Assembly: GCA_003242895.1 (NCBI GenBank)
Contig: QKMY01000050.1
Coordinates: 1-42,026 of the forward strand
Reading direction: 5' to 3'
Length of the DNA: 42,026 nucleotides
Source: Candidatus Margulisiibacteriota bacterium
Lineage (GTDB): Bacteria; Margulisbacteria; Riflemargulisbacteria; GWF2-39-127
Within the stretch, counting starts at the first letter, position 1. The number at the start of each line of letters is the position of its first letter. Positions 8,162 through 16,923 of this stretch are shown here, one piece after another. Made by a program: the position numbers and the translations under genes. Under the pieces are notes generated by a model, which was given only the letters and a program-made list of their open reading frames with translations, was not told the DNA's origin and did no database searches.

Positions 8162-9013
8162 CTATTTGACGTGGAATATTTCGCTAGGCACGTCATAGGG
8201 AGCAGTAGTCACATTAATCTCACTATAACCTTTTGACTGTAATTTGCATTTAATGACGTTACTCGCCAGTTCATGACAATTGCAATCTCTGGATAAATGA
8301 GCAAGATGAATATGTTTAGTGCGCCTAAGATGCGGCTCCGGGTGAATAAGCTTAACAAGTGCATCAGCTGCCTGATCGTTAGAAAGATGACCGGTATCAC
8401 TAAGGTTTCGCTTTATTAGTCCGGCAGGTCGACTCGATATAAGCTGTTGTCCGACATCATGATTTGCCTCGATGACGTAAAGGTCACAGTTATAGTATGG
8501 TTCTATCAAATGATGAGGAAAACACCCGATATCGGTAGCAAACCCGACAGTTCTTGTAGTTCCTTTGTCAGTATAGGTAAGCTTAAAACAGGTATGCTCC
8601 CCGGCATGGTCAATTCCACTTAACAACCAGCCTCCATGAGGAAAAGGATAGGAATCGACACTAATATCGTCAAAGCGAATAGTCTTTCCGTCATAAAAAT
8701 TGATTTTTCCCATCAACGCCGCTATACCCTGAAATTCTTTTCTCCGCAAAAGAGCAATCGAAGTACGTTTACTACAAAATATTGGAATATCTGTTTTAGA
8801 AATAAAGAGAGGAAGTCCCTTCACGTGATCAGAATGGGCATGAGTTATCAACACTGCTGACAAGCTTTCCAGGGGTATCTGGATTTCATTGAGAGCCTCT
8901 TTGATTCGACGGAAACTTATTCCGGCATCGATTAGTATTCTAGTTTTTCTGGTAAACACCAGTGCAGCATTCCCTCGACTGCTACTAGCCAATGTCTTTA
9001 CAAAGAATCCCAT
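8162..9013 (-). CDS. WalJ/YycJ-like metallo-beta-lactamase-fold hydrolase
   Basis: Cytosolic MBL-fold protein of 283 residues. The dinuclear metal motif HAHSDH is at 58-63; further ligand regions are FPHGG, the ATDIG Asp, the EANHD segment and GHLSNDQA. The start (LASSSRGNAALV, then ILIDAGIS) and layout match WalJ/YycJ, a family often placed near the WalKR two-component genes and proposed to act in cell-wall or DNA-replication coordination, possibly as an exonuclease. No WalKR partner is in this window. The ATG follows GAGGGTAGG closely. Family assignment is firm; substrate is unknown. Confidence 0.85.
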   Translation of the reverse strand: MGFFVKTLASSSRGNAALVFTRKTRILIDAGISFRRIKEALNEIQIPLESLSAVLITHAHSDHVKGLPLFISKTDIPIFCSKRTSIALLRRKEFQGIAALMGKINFYDGKTIRFDDISVDSYPFPHGGWLLSGIDHAGEHTCFKLTYTDKGTTRTVGFATDIGCFPHHLIEPYYNCDLYVIEANHDVGQQLISSRPAGLIKRNLSDTGHLSNDQAADALVKLIHPEPHLRRTKHIHLAHLSRDCNCHELASNVIKCKLQSKGYSEINVTTAPYDVPSEIFHVK

Positions 9014-9157
9014 CCTACCCTCGCTCTAATAAGAAATTATTATGAAGATATTTACAGACTACGCCATTAAGCTACCATATCGTTTTATTTTGTGTCAATG
9101 GAAACAAATATGCGCCCACATGGACGCTTACAAAAAAAATTGATATCTATAGATAAT

Positions 9158-10093
9158 TTATGATAGGAAGTAACTGTCTTTAATACTCTGGTTAAAAGCT
9201 GTCAGACTTTCAGTGGAAGAATTAACCATCCAATTCGCTTCTTTATCGATATTAAATAAGGTTACAATTTTTATTTTATTCATTGATTTGATTGTTTGGA
9301 ATGCATCTATAACCCATTCTGCTTTATTTCCACCCAGTTCTGCAGTTCCCATGCTCCCGATCATTATAGGCTTTTTAGGATAAGAACTATTCAGGTCATT
9401 ATAAGTTTCACCGAACAGATCGCCAAAACTACGCCACTCAGACGCCGCATTCTGGGTAGGCCCAAAATTAAGCCCGTCAATAGCAATCCAGTCTACATAA
9501 TCGTTACCCGGATAATAGTTATGGTAATCATACATAGGATTATCCATTGCCAGATCGCCGGTAACTTCAGGACTCCACACCCACGTGACATTATGAGCAC
9601 CTTCTTGGTCAAACAATGATCTGATATGTCTGAATGCAGCAACATACCGGGAAGGATCGTTGAAATTATGAGTTCCGTCCCATGGATACCAGAAACCGTT
9701 CATTTCCTGTGCCCATCTTAAAAAAAGAGGCTTACCATAGGTTTTAATATCTTGTGCAAAACTAACGAGATACTCGTCATACTTTCCGATAGCTATTTTA
9801 TCAAGCGTATATTTTGTTGATGAGCGCTCAAAATCCCATGGCTCCCAGGTAAGATGAGGAATAGCGCCGGCAGCGTTAACTTCATTACACCAATGTATTG
9901 GAAATTCACTGAGTTTCCCATCTTTTTCCCAGCTTAAATAGGTAACATAGACCGATATATTTTTGCCGAGTAATTGATTAAAGGACGTCATCTCTGCAAC
10001 TGACGCAAAATATTGTTGTTTCTCAGGTAGTTTGGGACTTATAAAAGCTCCCAAATAACATCCTTGATAATTTCCTTGGAAGATATCTGTCAT
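9158..10093 (-). CDS. GH26-fold (beta-mannanase/lichenase-like) protein lacking the nucleophile
   Basis: TIM-barrel protein of 311 residues resembling glycoside hydrolase family 26. The acid/base Glu is kept (E130 in FLRWAQEMNG), although the His that usually precedes it in HEMNG is Gln. Near the C terminus the family motif MIAE, whose Glu is the nucleophile, reads MIGS (PIMIGSMGTAELGG), so the nucleophile is replaced by S247; codon AGC, read from 9353-9355. The downstream AELGGNKAEW still aligns, so this is a substitution and not misalignment. There is no signal peptide, which is unusual for GH26. A good AGAGGA precedes the ATG. It may be a polysaccharide-binding or regulatory pseudo-enzyme. 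Substrate class unknown. Confidence 0.82.
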   Translation of the reverse strand: MTDIFQGNYQGCYLGAFISPKLPEKQQYFASVAEMTSFNQLLGKNISVYVTYLSWEKDGKLSEFPIHWCNEVNAAGAIPHLTWEPWDFERSSTKYTLDKIAIGKYDEYLVSFAQDIKTYGKPLFLRWAQEMNGFWYPWDGTHNFNDPSRYVAAFRHIRSLFDQEGAHNVTWVWSPEVTGDLAMDNPMYDYHNYYPGNDYVDWIAIDGLNFGPTQNAASEWRSFGDLFGETYNDLNSSYPKKPIMIGSMGTAELGGNKAEWVIDAFQTIKSMNKIKIVTLFNIDKEANWMVNSSTESLTAFNQSIKDSYFLS

Positions 10094-10121
10094 AGTAAAT
10101 TCCTCTTGATAGAATATATTA

Positions 10122-10150
10122 ATTATAGCATTAACATCTTAAAATAATAA
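10122..10150 (-). promoter_or_regulatory. Putative promoter of the GH26-like gene
   Basis: On the minus strand TTATTA (10150-10145) and a perfect TATAAT (10127-10122) are 17 bases apart, about 30 bases before the start codon. The -35 match is only 3/6. Confidence 0.4.
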
Positions 10151-10258
10151 AGTATAATAAAATTGTTTTTTTGTATTAATACAGCGATTTGATGCTTCTC
10201 AAAAACTATTTTGAATTATTCCCACAAAACTTGTTTCTAAAACATAATCTGAATTCCA

Positions 10259-10288
10259 CTGACGTAATAGGGGGAACTTAATATAATA
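10259..10288 (+). promoter_or_regulatory. Putative promoter of the tlyA-recN operon
   Basis: CTGACG (10259-10264) and a perfect TATAAT (10283-10288) are 18 bases apart. This would give a leader of about 140 bases before tlyA. A second -10-like TACAAT lies at 10312-10317. Confidence 0.4.
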
Positions 10289-10437
10289 TTATAAATTATA
10301 ACTAAATAGTGTACAATAGGCATAACAATTACAAACCTGCCGATCTAAGTTTGGAATATAAAGATAGTAAGGATGCCCCTTGATTATCAGGTTTTTTGTT
10401 TCACAGTCTATTACCAAACTTTGATCAGAAGATTATT

Positions 10438-11247
10438 ATGAATAAAAAAGTTAGAATTGATCATTTACTCGTTGAAAAAGAACTATTCCCGACTAAGCAT
10501 AAAGCCCAAGCAGCTATCATGTCAGGAAAAATCTTTGTCGACAATAAAAGGATAGATAAATGCGGTACCTTTGTTAAGCCTTCGTCCCCAATCGAGATAA
10601 CGAAACCGGAATTAACCTACGTAGGAAGAGGCGGCGAAAAGCTGGAAAAGGCTATTCTTACTTTTAACATTGATGTCAGCAGGAAGTCAGCAGCAGATAT
10701 CGGAGCCTCAACGGGAGGTTTCAGCGACTGCTTACTCCATAACGGATGCGCACTCGTTTATGCGATCGATGTGGGCTACGGACAACTTGATATGGCAATT
10801 CGAAAAGACCATCGGGTCATTCCGATCGAACGTACAAATGCCAGACACCTTACCTGGGAAACCTTTCGGGAAATTTCCCTCAAAGCAATAAAAAGCGAAA
10901 TTAAACAAGGGAAAAATTTAGAAATAACCGAACCAGAGCCTGTTGACCTCATTGTCATGGACGTCTCTTTTATTTCTATCCTAAAAATACTTGAAGCGCT
11001 CAAGAATATAATGAAGCCTGAAGCCGACATTGTATCACTCGTCAAACCGCAATTCGAAGCCACCAAAGAACAAGTTGGAAAAGGCGGAGTCATCACTGAC
11101 CCAAAGGTTCATGGTGAAGTACTTGAGAGAGTAATTAACGGAGCAAAAGAACAAGGATTTGAAACAATTAACTGGTGTGAATCGCCAATTAAAGGTGCTA
11201 CCGGCAATAAAGAATTCTTCGTTCATTTAAGGCTCAATCAATCTTAA
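10438..11247 (+). CDS. tlyA: TlyA family rRNA 2'-O-methyltransferase
   Basis: Protein of 269 residues with an N-terminal S4 RNA-binding domain (RIDHLLVEKE through KRIDKCG, about 5-60), the YVGRGGEKLEKA linker, and an FtsJ/RrmJ-like methyltransferase with SAM motif DIGASTGGFSDCLL from D87. Relatives 2'-O-methylate 16S and/or 23S rRNA and some are called hemolysins for historical reasons. An in-frame TTG at 10396 would add 14 residues; the ATG at 10438 gives the family length and start, though its ribosome-binding site (AGAAG) is weak. It opens a plus-strand operon with the tlyA-nadK-recN order familiar from Firmicutes and other phyla. Confidence 0.93.
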   Translation: MNKKVRIDHLLVEKELFPTKHKAQAAIMSGKIFVDNKRIDKCGTFVKPSSPIEITKPELTYVGRGGEKLEKAILTFNIDVSRKSAADIGASTGGFSDCLLHNGCALVYAIDVGYGQLDMAIRKDHRVIPIERTNARHLTWETFREISLKAIKSEIKQGKNLEITEPEPVDLIVMDVSFISILKILEALKNIMKPEADIVSLVKPQFEATKEQVGKGGVITDPKVHGEVLERVINGAKEQGFETINWCESPIKGATGNKEFFVHLRLNQS

Positions 11248-11321
11248 TTTTAATCTACAGGTAACAACAGCGCTGTTCAAGCTGCCAGGCAACGGAGTTT
11301 AATATCGCTAGGATACTAATC

Positions 11322-11786
11322 ATGGATAAGCTTTCGATCAATATCAATTTAACTATATTAATAATACTTTGTACTGTCATAGTATGTATTATCTACGTCA
11401 CTGCCAAACTAAGGTCATTAATTCGGTCACACAAATTTTCCCGGCAGAAAATATTATCGCAAAAAGCAGAGATTGCCGGAGCACAGTTGTTACAGGATAA
11501 AGGCTTTGAAGTGGTAGAATATCAGTCTGCCAAAAATATATCTATACATGTAAACAATACTGAACATTCATACCGGATTTGCGCAGATTTCCTCGTCCAG
11601 AAAGATGAGTACCGGTTTGTTGCTGAGATTAAGAACGGTCTGCAAAATGCAGACATCAGCAATATTCAAACACGCAGGCAATTGCTAGAGTACTATCTTG
11701 CTTATGATGTTGATGGTATACTGCTCGTTGATATGCTTAACAGAAATATTAGTTTGATCCAATTTGATTTCGATGCAGATTCTTAA
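11322..11786 (+). CDS. Membrane-anchored PD-(D/E)XK nuclease-like protein
   Basis: Protein of 154 residues. One hydrophobic segment at about 8-26 is followed by basic residues, so the rest probably faces the cytoplasm. The soluble part has the layout of a PD-(D/E)XK nuclease core: an amphipathic helix with E50, a strand ending in D89 (CADFLV), a strand with E102-x-K104 (VAEIKNG), and a helix with R118, R119 and Q120 before the last strand (GILLVDM). Family and substrate are not recognised; distant kinship to Mrr, NERD or Holliday-junction-resolvase-like domains is possible. It sits between tlyA and a methyltransferase and overlaps the latter's likely start. Function in recombination or DNA quality control is only suggested by recN in the same operon. 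Confidence 0.68.
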   Translation: MDKLSININLTILIILCTVIVCIIYVTAKLRSLIRSHKFSRQKILSQKAEIAGAQLLQDKGFEVVEYQSAKNISIHVNNTEHSYRICADFLVQKDEYRFVAEIKNGLQNADISNIQTRRQLLEYYLAYDVDGILLVDMLNRNISLIQFDFDADS

Positions 11787-12444
11787 CCGTATATATTCAT
11801 TATTTATAGGTTCAAGGATCATGCTATATACAGCATGTATACAGACCATCGATTGCATTTACGTACTACTCATAAAACCCAAATTTGTCATATACAAAAC
11901 ACTCAGCCTGATTATTGCAATTTTCACCATTCCTTTACTTTGGAGCAAAGAGAAAGATATTGAGACAAACCCTGCATTCACGTACGGTTCAACGCCGGTT
12001 TTTTCAGCGTATAATATCCTTAAACAAGCTGGTGCCAAATCCGGCATGACATTCCTTGACCTTGGATCCGGACGGGGAAATCTGGTATTCGTCGCAGCAT
12101 TAGGGTTTGAAATGAACAGTATCGGGATCGAGATTCAGAATCGGCATTATCGCATATCAAAATTCATTTATAATCTTATGAAAAATTCTAAAGTTACCCT
12201 ATTAAAGGAAAACTTTCTTACAAGCAAACTTCCAAATGCTGATATAATATTCATTTCAAATACCTGTTTTCCATCTTTTACGGAAATTCTCTTGACAAAA
12301 AAATTAGAAAACTTAAAAATAGATACGATACTATTATCAATGTCGGCACCATTACTATCAGAGAAAATTAAGACACAAGCAGTCAGAACATATCTCTTTT
12401 CATGGGGAAAAGGTACAGTTTATTTTCAAAGGATAGTCTCATGA
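11773..12444 (+). CDS. Membrane-anchored class I SAM-dependent methyltransferase
   Basis: Rossmann-fold methyltransferase of 223 residues behind one or two hydrophobic stretches (about 17-31 and 38-53). SAM motif I is LDLGSGRGN, with D96, and an acidic GIEI follows as motif II. The preceding YGSTP segment resembles the YGETP of DOT1-like bacterial methyltransferases. Substrate unknown. The start is uncertain: ATG 11773 overlaps the previous gene by 14 bases and has no Shine-Dalgarno; ATG 11821 is outside the overlap but its AAGGA is too close. The stop codon overlaps the nadK start as ATGA (12441-12444), so the two are translationally coupled. Confidence 0.75.
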   Translation: MQILNRIYSLFIGSRIMLYTACIQTIDCIYVLLIKPKFVIYKTLSLIIAIFTIPLLWSKEKDIETNPAFTYGSTPVFSAYNILKQAGAKSGMTFLDLGSGRGNLVFVAALGFEMNSIGIEIQNRHYRISKFIYNLMKNSKVTLLKENFLTSKLPNADIIFISNTCFPSFTEILLTKKLENLKIDTILLSMSAPLLSEKIKTQAVRTYLFSWGKGTVYFQRIVS

Positions 12445-13277
12445 ATACGATAGCCATATTTTTTAACAACCAGAAAGAAAAAGCTACACAGGCAGCTGAA
12501 ACGCTTCAAACATGGCTTGAAGAAAATAACTACAAATATATTATTGAAAACGTTACAGCAACAAGCGATAATCGCATAAAAAAAGCAGACTTGATTATAT
12601 CCCTTGGTGGTGACGGTACTACACTAAGGGCAGCTAGACTTAGCAGTCAGTACAACATCCCGATATTGGGAGTTTCCCTGGGCACATTAGGATTCTTAGC
12701 TGAAGTAAGTGTTGATAAGCTCACTGAGGCGATTACCAACATTGCAAATGATAATTACACGATAGATGAGAGATCCATGCTCGTTCTCAAAATATTAGAA
12801 AACGGAAAAGAAATCGAGAACGCTTTTGCGCTAAACGAAGTCGTCGTAACTTCTACCCGGACAAGGATGGTCATGCTGGATGTATTCGTCTCAAACAATT
12901 ATGTTACCTCCTATTCCGCAGATGGATTAATTATCTCAACACCGACAGGGTCAACTGCCTATAACTTGTCTGCGGGAGGGCCAATTCTTTCTCCAAAGCT
13001 GGACGCAACTATTATTACGCCTATCTGCGCTCATTCCCTTAATCTAAGATCACTAGTTGTATCTGGGAATGATGAGGTTATAATAAGACCTAGCAACCCT
13101 TACCATTTTAGTTCTGCATTAGTCTCACTCGATGGGCAAAAAGATATTAATTTGACGGAATGCAACTATTTATCGATAAAAAAAGCCAAGAAGACCGTCA
13201 AATTTATTAGATTTGCTGATTTTTGCTTTTTTGAAGCATTACGATCAAAACTTAAATGGAGCGGCAAAGCACATTAA
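12441..13277 (+). CDS. nadK: NAD kinase
   Basis: Makes NADP from NAD and ATP (or polyphosphate). The 278 residues carry the invariant GGDGT at 56-60, GVSLGTLGFL, the LNEVVV stretch, and the NAD-binding glycine-rich region from SADGLIISTPTGSTAY to SAGGP. The frame is open further upstream, but the ATG at 12441 has AAAGGA nine bases before it and gives the standard N terminus. It overlaps both neighbours: ATGA with the methyltransferase and TAATG with recN. Confidence 0.96.
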   Translation: MNTIAIFFNNQKEKATQAAETLQTWLEENNYKYIIENVTATSDNRIKKADLIISLGGDGTTLRAARLSSQYNIPILGVSLGTLGFLAEVSVDKLTEAITNIANDNYTIDERSMLVLKILENGKEIENAFALNEVVVTSTRTRMVMLDVFVSNNYVTSYSADGLIISTPTGSTAYNLSAGGPILSPKLDATIITPICAHSLNLRSLVVSGNDEVIIRPSNPYHFSSALVSLDGQKDINLTECNYLSIKKAKKTVKFIRFADFCFFEALRSKLKWSGKAH

Positions 13278-14971
13278 TGCTACAACAATTAATAATTAAT
13301 AACTATAAGCTTATCGACTCACTCCATATTGATTTCAATAATGGGTTAACCATCCTCACCGGAGAAACAGGTGCCGGAAAATCGATCCTGCTCGATGCAA
13401 TCAAACTAATACTTGGCGACAGAGGCTCTCCAAGTTTAATTAAGAACAACGAAAGCCCGCTAATTGTTGAAGCACAGTTTTCCACAATTAATAAAGAGGT
13501 CATCACTCTACTGGGAACTTATGATATTGAAACAGAAAATAACGAGCTGCATATTTACAGAAAAATCGACAAAGATGGAAAAAATGTTATCCGCATCAAC
13601 GGACTCCCGGTCAATGTTAAAATACTCAAAGAAATCGGGGAGAACCTTATCGATTTATGCAGTCAGCACCAGCACCAATCATTGTTCTCAAAAAGTAACC
13701 ATAAGCTTATCCTTGATAACTTCGGAGGACATGAAATCGCATCCCTCAAAGCAGCAGTGGAACAAGAACGCACGCAATATATAATACTAAAAAACAAATA
13801 CAATGATCTTAACAATAACCTTCAAAATATCGAAAAAGAAAAAGGGTTCATAACCTATCAGATCAACGAAATCGAAGAAGCCGGTCTAAAACCGGATGAA
13901 GAAAATTACCTTATTTTAGAAAAGCAGAAACTTGAAAATGCAACCACTCTCTCACAGGAAAGTTCACAAGCCTTAAAAAAACTTTCCGATACAGATGAGT
14001 ATATAAGAAAATCATTGAGTCACCTTGTAACCTTATCCAAAATTGATGAGAATATAACTTCGGCAAAAAGCCTCTTAGAAACTGCAGTATATTCTATTGA
14101 AGAAGTAATCAGAGATCTCAGTGATTATAACGAAAAAATAGAGTACTCTCCAGAAGCACTCATTGAAATCGATGACCGGCTGTTTCTCATTAATAAACTT
14201 AAAAGAAAGTACGGTCCTCTATTTTCTGATGTTATGAATACCTACAATCAATTAAAAAGTGATTACGAAAAGTTTACGCTCCCTGAAAACGACCTTGATT
14301 ACCTGGTTGCCGAACTTAGCAAATTAGAAGCGTCCCTGGCAAAACATGCAACAGAACTCTCCACACAACGAAAAAAGGTTGCAGTCGATATTGAGAAGCT
14401 AATTACCCACGAATTAGATAATCTCATGCTCCAGCATTCGACATTTTCTGTTTCTATAATGCACCAGGATGATGAAGACGGTATCAATGTTGGAAGCAGA
14501 AAAACAAAACTCTATCCTGATGGAATCGATGATATCGAATTTCTCTTTAGCGCTAACCCCGGGACTCCGCCAGGAGAATTAAAAGACATCGTTTCAGGTG
14601 GGGAGCTATCAAGAGTAATGCTTGCTTTAAAAACTATTTTCATTAAATCAGGTACAACACCAACAATAATCTTTGATGAAATTGATACTGGCGTTTCAGG
14701 GAACGCAGCAGCTAAAATAGCCCAGAAAATAAAAGAACTATCACGTAATTTCCAAGTCATTTGTGTCACTCATTTAGCAATTATCGCAGCTCAGGGCAAT
14801 ACGCATATATTAGTAAATAAGCTCATCGAAAAAGATCATACAGTTGTAACAACTGAAGTCCTTGAGGAGAAAAACCGGGAAGAAGAAATCGCCAGGCTCC
14901 TTGGCGGCACACAATTATCGATTACCTTCAAACACGCACAGGAATTACTAAAAAGCGTAGAAAACTACTAA
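13277..14971 (+). CDS. recN: DNA repair protein RecN
   Basis: SMC-like ATPase of double-strand-break repair, 564 residues. Walker A GETGAGKS at 29-36; SQHQHQ stretch after the first lobe; a coiled-coil arm over about 160-375; ABC signature VSGGELSR at 439-446; Walker B IIFDEIDTG with D467-E468; and the His-switch VTHL. The start chosen is the ATG at 13277, which shares its A with the nadK stop (TAATG) and begins MLQQLIINNY as the family does. An ATG at 13256 would add seven unrelated residues. Confidence 0.95.
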   Translation: MLQQLIINNYKLIDSLHIDFNNGLTILTGETGAGKSILLDAIKLILGDRGSPSLIKNNESPLIVEAQFSTINKEVITLLGTYDIETENNELHIYRKIDKDGKNVIRINGLPVNVKILKEIGENLIDLCSQHQHQSLFSKSNHKLILDNFGGHEIASLKAAVEQERTQYIILKNKYNDLNNNLQNIEKEKGFITYQINEIEEAGLKPDEENYLILEKQKLENATTLSQESSQALKKLSDTDEYIRKSLSHLVTLSKIDENITSAKSLLETAVYSIEEVIRDLSDYNEKIEYSPEALIEIDDRLFLINKLKRKYGPLFSDVMNTYNQLKSDYEKFTLPENDLDYLVAELSKLEASLAKHATELSTQRKKVAVDIEKLITHELDNLMLQHSTFSVSIMHQDDEDGINVGSRKTKLYPDGIDDIEFLFSANPGTPPGELKDIVSGGELSRVMLALKTIFIKSGTTPTIIFDEIDTGVSGNAAAKIAQKIKELSRNFQVICVTHLAIIAAQGNTHILVNKLIEKDHTVVTTEVLEEKNREEEIARLLGGTQLSITFKHAQELLKSVENY

Positions 14972-14975
14972 TCCC

Positions 14976-15947
14976 ATGAAAAGCATCTGGAATAATTTGT
15001 CTGAAGAAAACATCCTCAATACCGTAGAAGCATTAACTTCCATCCCATTGAACAACTTATGCCTCCAACGAAATAGCTACATAAATCGGGTCTATGAGCT
15101 GGAAAAACAAGATCCCAGGGAAAGGCTCATCGTAAAATTTTATAGACCTAATCGATGGACAAAGACTATGATCCTCGAAGAACATAGGTTTGTACAAGAA
15201 CTTGCGATCAAGGATATTCCGGTCATTCCGCCCTTGATAATCGAAGATAAGACTCTTTTTTCATTTAATAACATTCCGTTTACTATTTTCCCAAAAAAAG
15301 GTGGAAGAGCACTGGACGAGCTCGACGATGAAACCTGGATCGCACTCGGAAGACTGATTGCACGCATCCATGTTAGCGGGGCCCAACACAAAAAATCAAC
15401 TCGTATTACCTGGCGACCATCTGAAGCTACCCAACGCCATCTGGCAATATTACTAGCCCATCCCCATATTCCTGAAGATTTTGTTAATCCGCTAAAAACG
15501 ATGACAGAATTGTTTATTAAAAAAGCCGATCCGTTATTCAACAAACAAGATTTCATTCTTCTGCATGGAGATTGCCACAAAGGGAATCTTATCCATAGAC
15601 CAGGAGAAGGAACTTATATTCTTGATTTCGATGATATGTGTTTTGGCCCTCCGATACAGGATCTATGGATGCTCCTCTCAGGACCAATAGAACATGCTCG
15701 TCAAGAATTCAATTTAATCTTAGAAGGATATGAAATGTTTCGCGCTTTTCCTTATCAATCCGTTAAAATTGTTCCTTCTCTCCGGGCTATGAGAATCATC
15801 CACTTTGCCTCCTGGTGTGCAATCCAAAGCAGCGATCCTGACTTTAATCACCACTTCCCGGAATGGGGTACCCCGAGATATTGGAATGGACTCATAAGAG
15901 ATCTGCAATCCATAGTGTATTCTGATCTAGAGCAACCAAACATTTAA
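14976..15947 (+). CDS. srkA: SrkA/YihE-like stress-response kinase (APH fold)
   Basis: Aminoglycoside-phosphotransferase-fold protein kinase of 323 residues (E. coli SrkA has 328). The nucleotide-binding lobe includes VKFYRPNRWT and EEHRFVQEL; IFPKKGGRA is typical of SrkA. The catalytic loop is HGDCHKGN (197-204, catalytic D199) and the metal-binding LDFDD is at 216-220, followed by GPPIQDLWML. In E. coli the kinase counters programmed death under envelope and other stress; the role here is inferred from similarity. It starts five bases after recN without a visible Shine-Dalgarno, so it is probably coupled to it. Confidence 0.87.
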   Translation: MKSIWNNLSEENILNTVEALTSIPLNNLCLQRNSYINRVYELEKQDPRERLIVKFYRPNRWTKTMILEEHRFVQELAIKDIPVIPPLIIEDKTLFSFNNIPFTIFPKKGGRALDELDDETWIALGRLIARIHVSGAQHKKSTRITWRPSEATQRHLAILLAHPHIPEDFVNPLKTMTELFIKKADPLFNKQDFILLHGDCHKGNLIHRPGEGTYILDFDDMCFGPPIQDLWMLLSGPIEHARQEFNLILEGYEMFRAFPYQSVKIVPSLRAMRIIHFASWCAIQSSDPDFNHHFPEWGTPRYWNGLIRDLQSIVYSDLEQPNI

Positions 15948-16170
15948 CCCGGATAGCCTTCTATTAATTCCCTGTGTAATCATAATGCACATCTGCTTTC
16001 TTTTCATTCAATCAACCTGTTAAGGTACTTTTTGAGTAATCATGATCACATGTTTACCAGACCTGATTTCCGGGTATACTCTGACTAACCTAATAAATAC
16101 GATTGATTATTACAATAAAATGAAAAAAAAGTTAATACCTTCACATATTAGACAAGAGATGGAGAAATCT

Positions 16171-16923
16171 ATGTCATATTGCTTGACCCCCCATTCCCGT
16201 ATCAATAACAGAGGCAAATCCGGCACCGAAGAAATGCACATACCACTTTTTGACGTTAACGGATTTGAAAGGGACTTGCCCAGGCTGTATCTTAAATCAA
16301 CTTCACTTGATGAACTGATAAACAATTTCCAGCTTTTTTATGATACCTATTTCTATCCGGCATCACTGATCAGTCTGGTCCTGATAGATGACCATAATCA
16401 ACCCGCACAGGTGTTTAATGCCAAAACTTTTACAGACCGTTCAAGGGATCTTGAAGACTGGCAGCTCGATAATCCAAGCAGTATTGCCAGCCATGCCATT
16501 TTTCATACAGACCCGGGGACCATTTATAATTTTATTGATGCCAGCAGTGAACGCGTCAATGGTTTTTTTCAAATTCCAGCTGATTTTTTCTCAAAAACCG
16601 CCTCTAGAATAGTGGATATTGGCTCAATGCTTAAAAATTGCACCGTCAGATATTCGGATATGCCGAGCATAACTGACTACAACCTGCTTCGTAAGGAAAT
16701 GTCTGAGTTTATAGACACCCAGGTTTGTTCTGCAATTATAGCTTCTCTTTGGAATGACAAAAAACTTTATGGTGGAATTCTAATAGGCACTGACATTTAC
16801 CACCTATATACCAGGCAAAAATCCGCCATATTGGGTCCAGAACACCTTATGTTCCTACAGCTGACTTTACAGCACCTTGCAATTTCTCTCGCTAACATCA
16901 AAAGTTTGAGTAGGGGAAAATAA
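16171..16923 (+). CDS. GAF-like sensory protein, partner of the downstream GGDEF gene
   Basis: Protein of 250 residues with no membrane segment or signal. From about residue 60 the pattern resembles a GAF domain: helix (FQLFYDTYFY), strand (SLISLVLIDDHNQ), a variable middle, then a late strand pair around IIASLWNDKKLYGGILIG and a closing helix (LQLTLQHLAISLANI). This is a fold-level guess. The open frame extends to an ATG at 16042, but the ATG at 16171 has GGAG six bases upstream and is preferred; the longer form of 293 residues cannot be excluded. Its stop directly abuts the start of the tandem-GGDEF gene (TAA then ATG), so both are surely one operon. It may sense a small ligand and control that partner. 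Confidence 0.55.
   Translation: MSYCLTPHSRINNRGKSGTEEMHIPLFDVNGFERDLPRLYLKSTSLDELINNFQLFYDTYFYPASLISLVLIDDHNQPAQVFNAKTFTDRSRDLEDWQLDNPSSIASHAIFHTDPGTIYNFIDASSERVNGFFQIPADFFSKTASRIVDIGSMLKNCTVRYSDMPSITDYNLLRKEMSEFIDTQVCSAIIASLWNDKKLYGGILIGTDIYHLYTRQKSAILGPEHLMFLQLTLQHLAISLANIKSLSRGK

Larger units (their letters stand above)
10094..10437. other. Divergent intergenic region between the GH26-like gene and tlyA
   Basis: 344 A+T-rich bases without a credible gene. It holds outward-facing promoter candidates for both neighbours (10122-10150 minus, 10259-10288 plus). No strong inverted repeat, RNA gene or repeat was seen. Confidence 0.6.
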
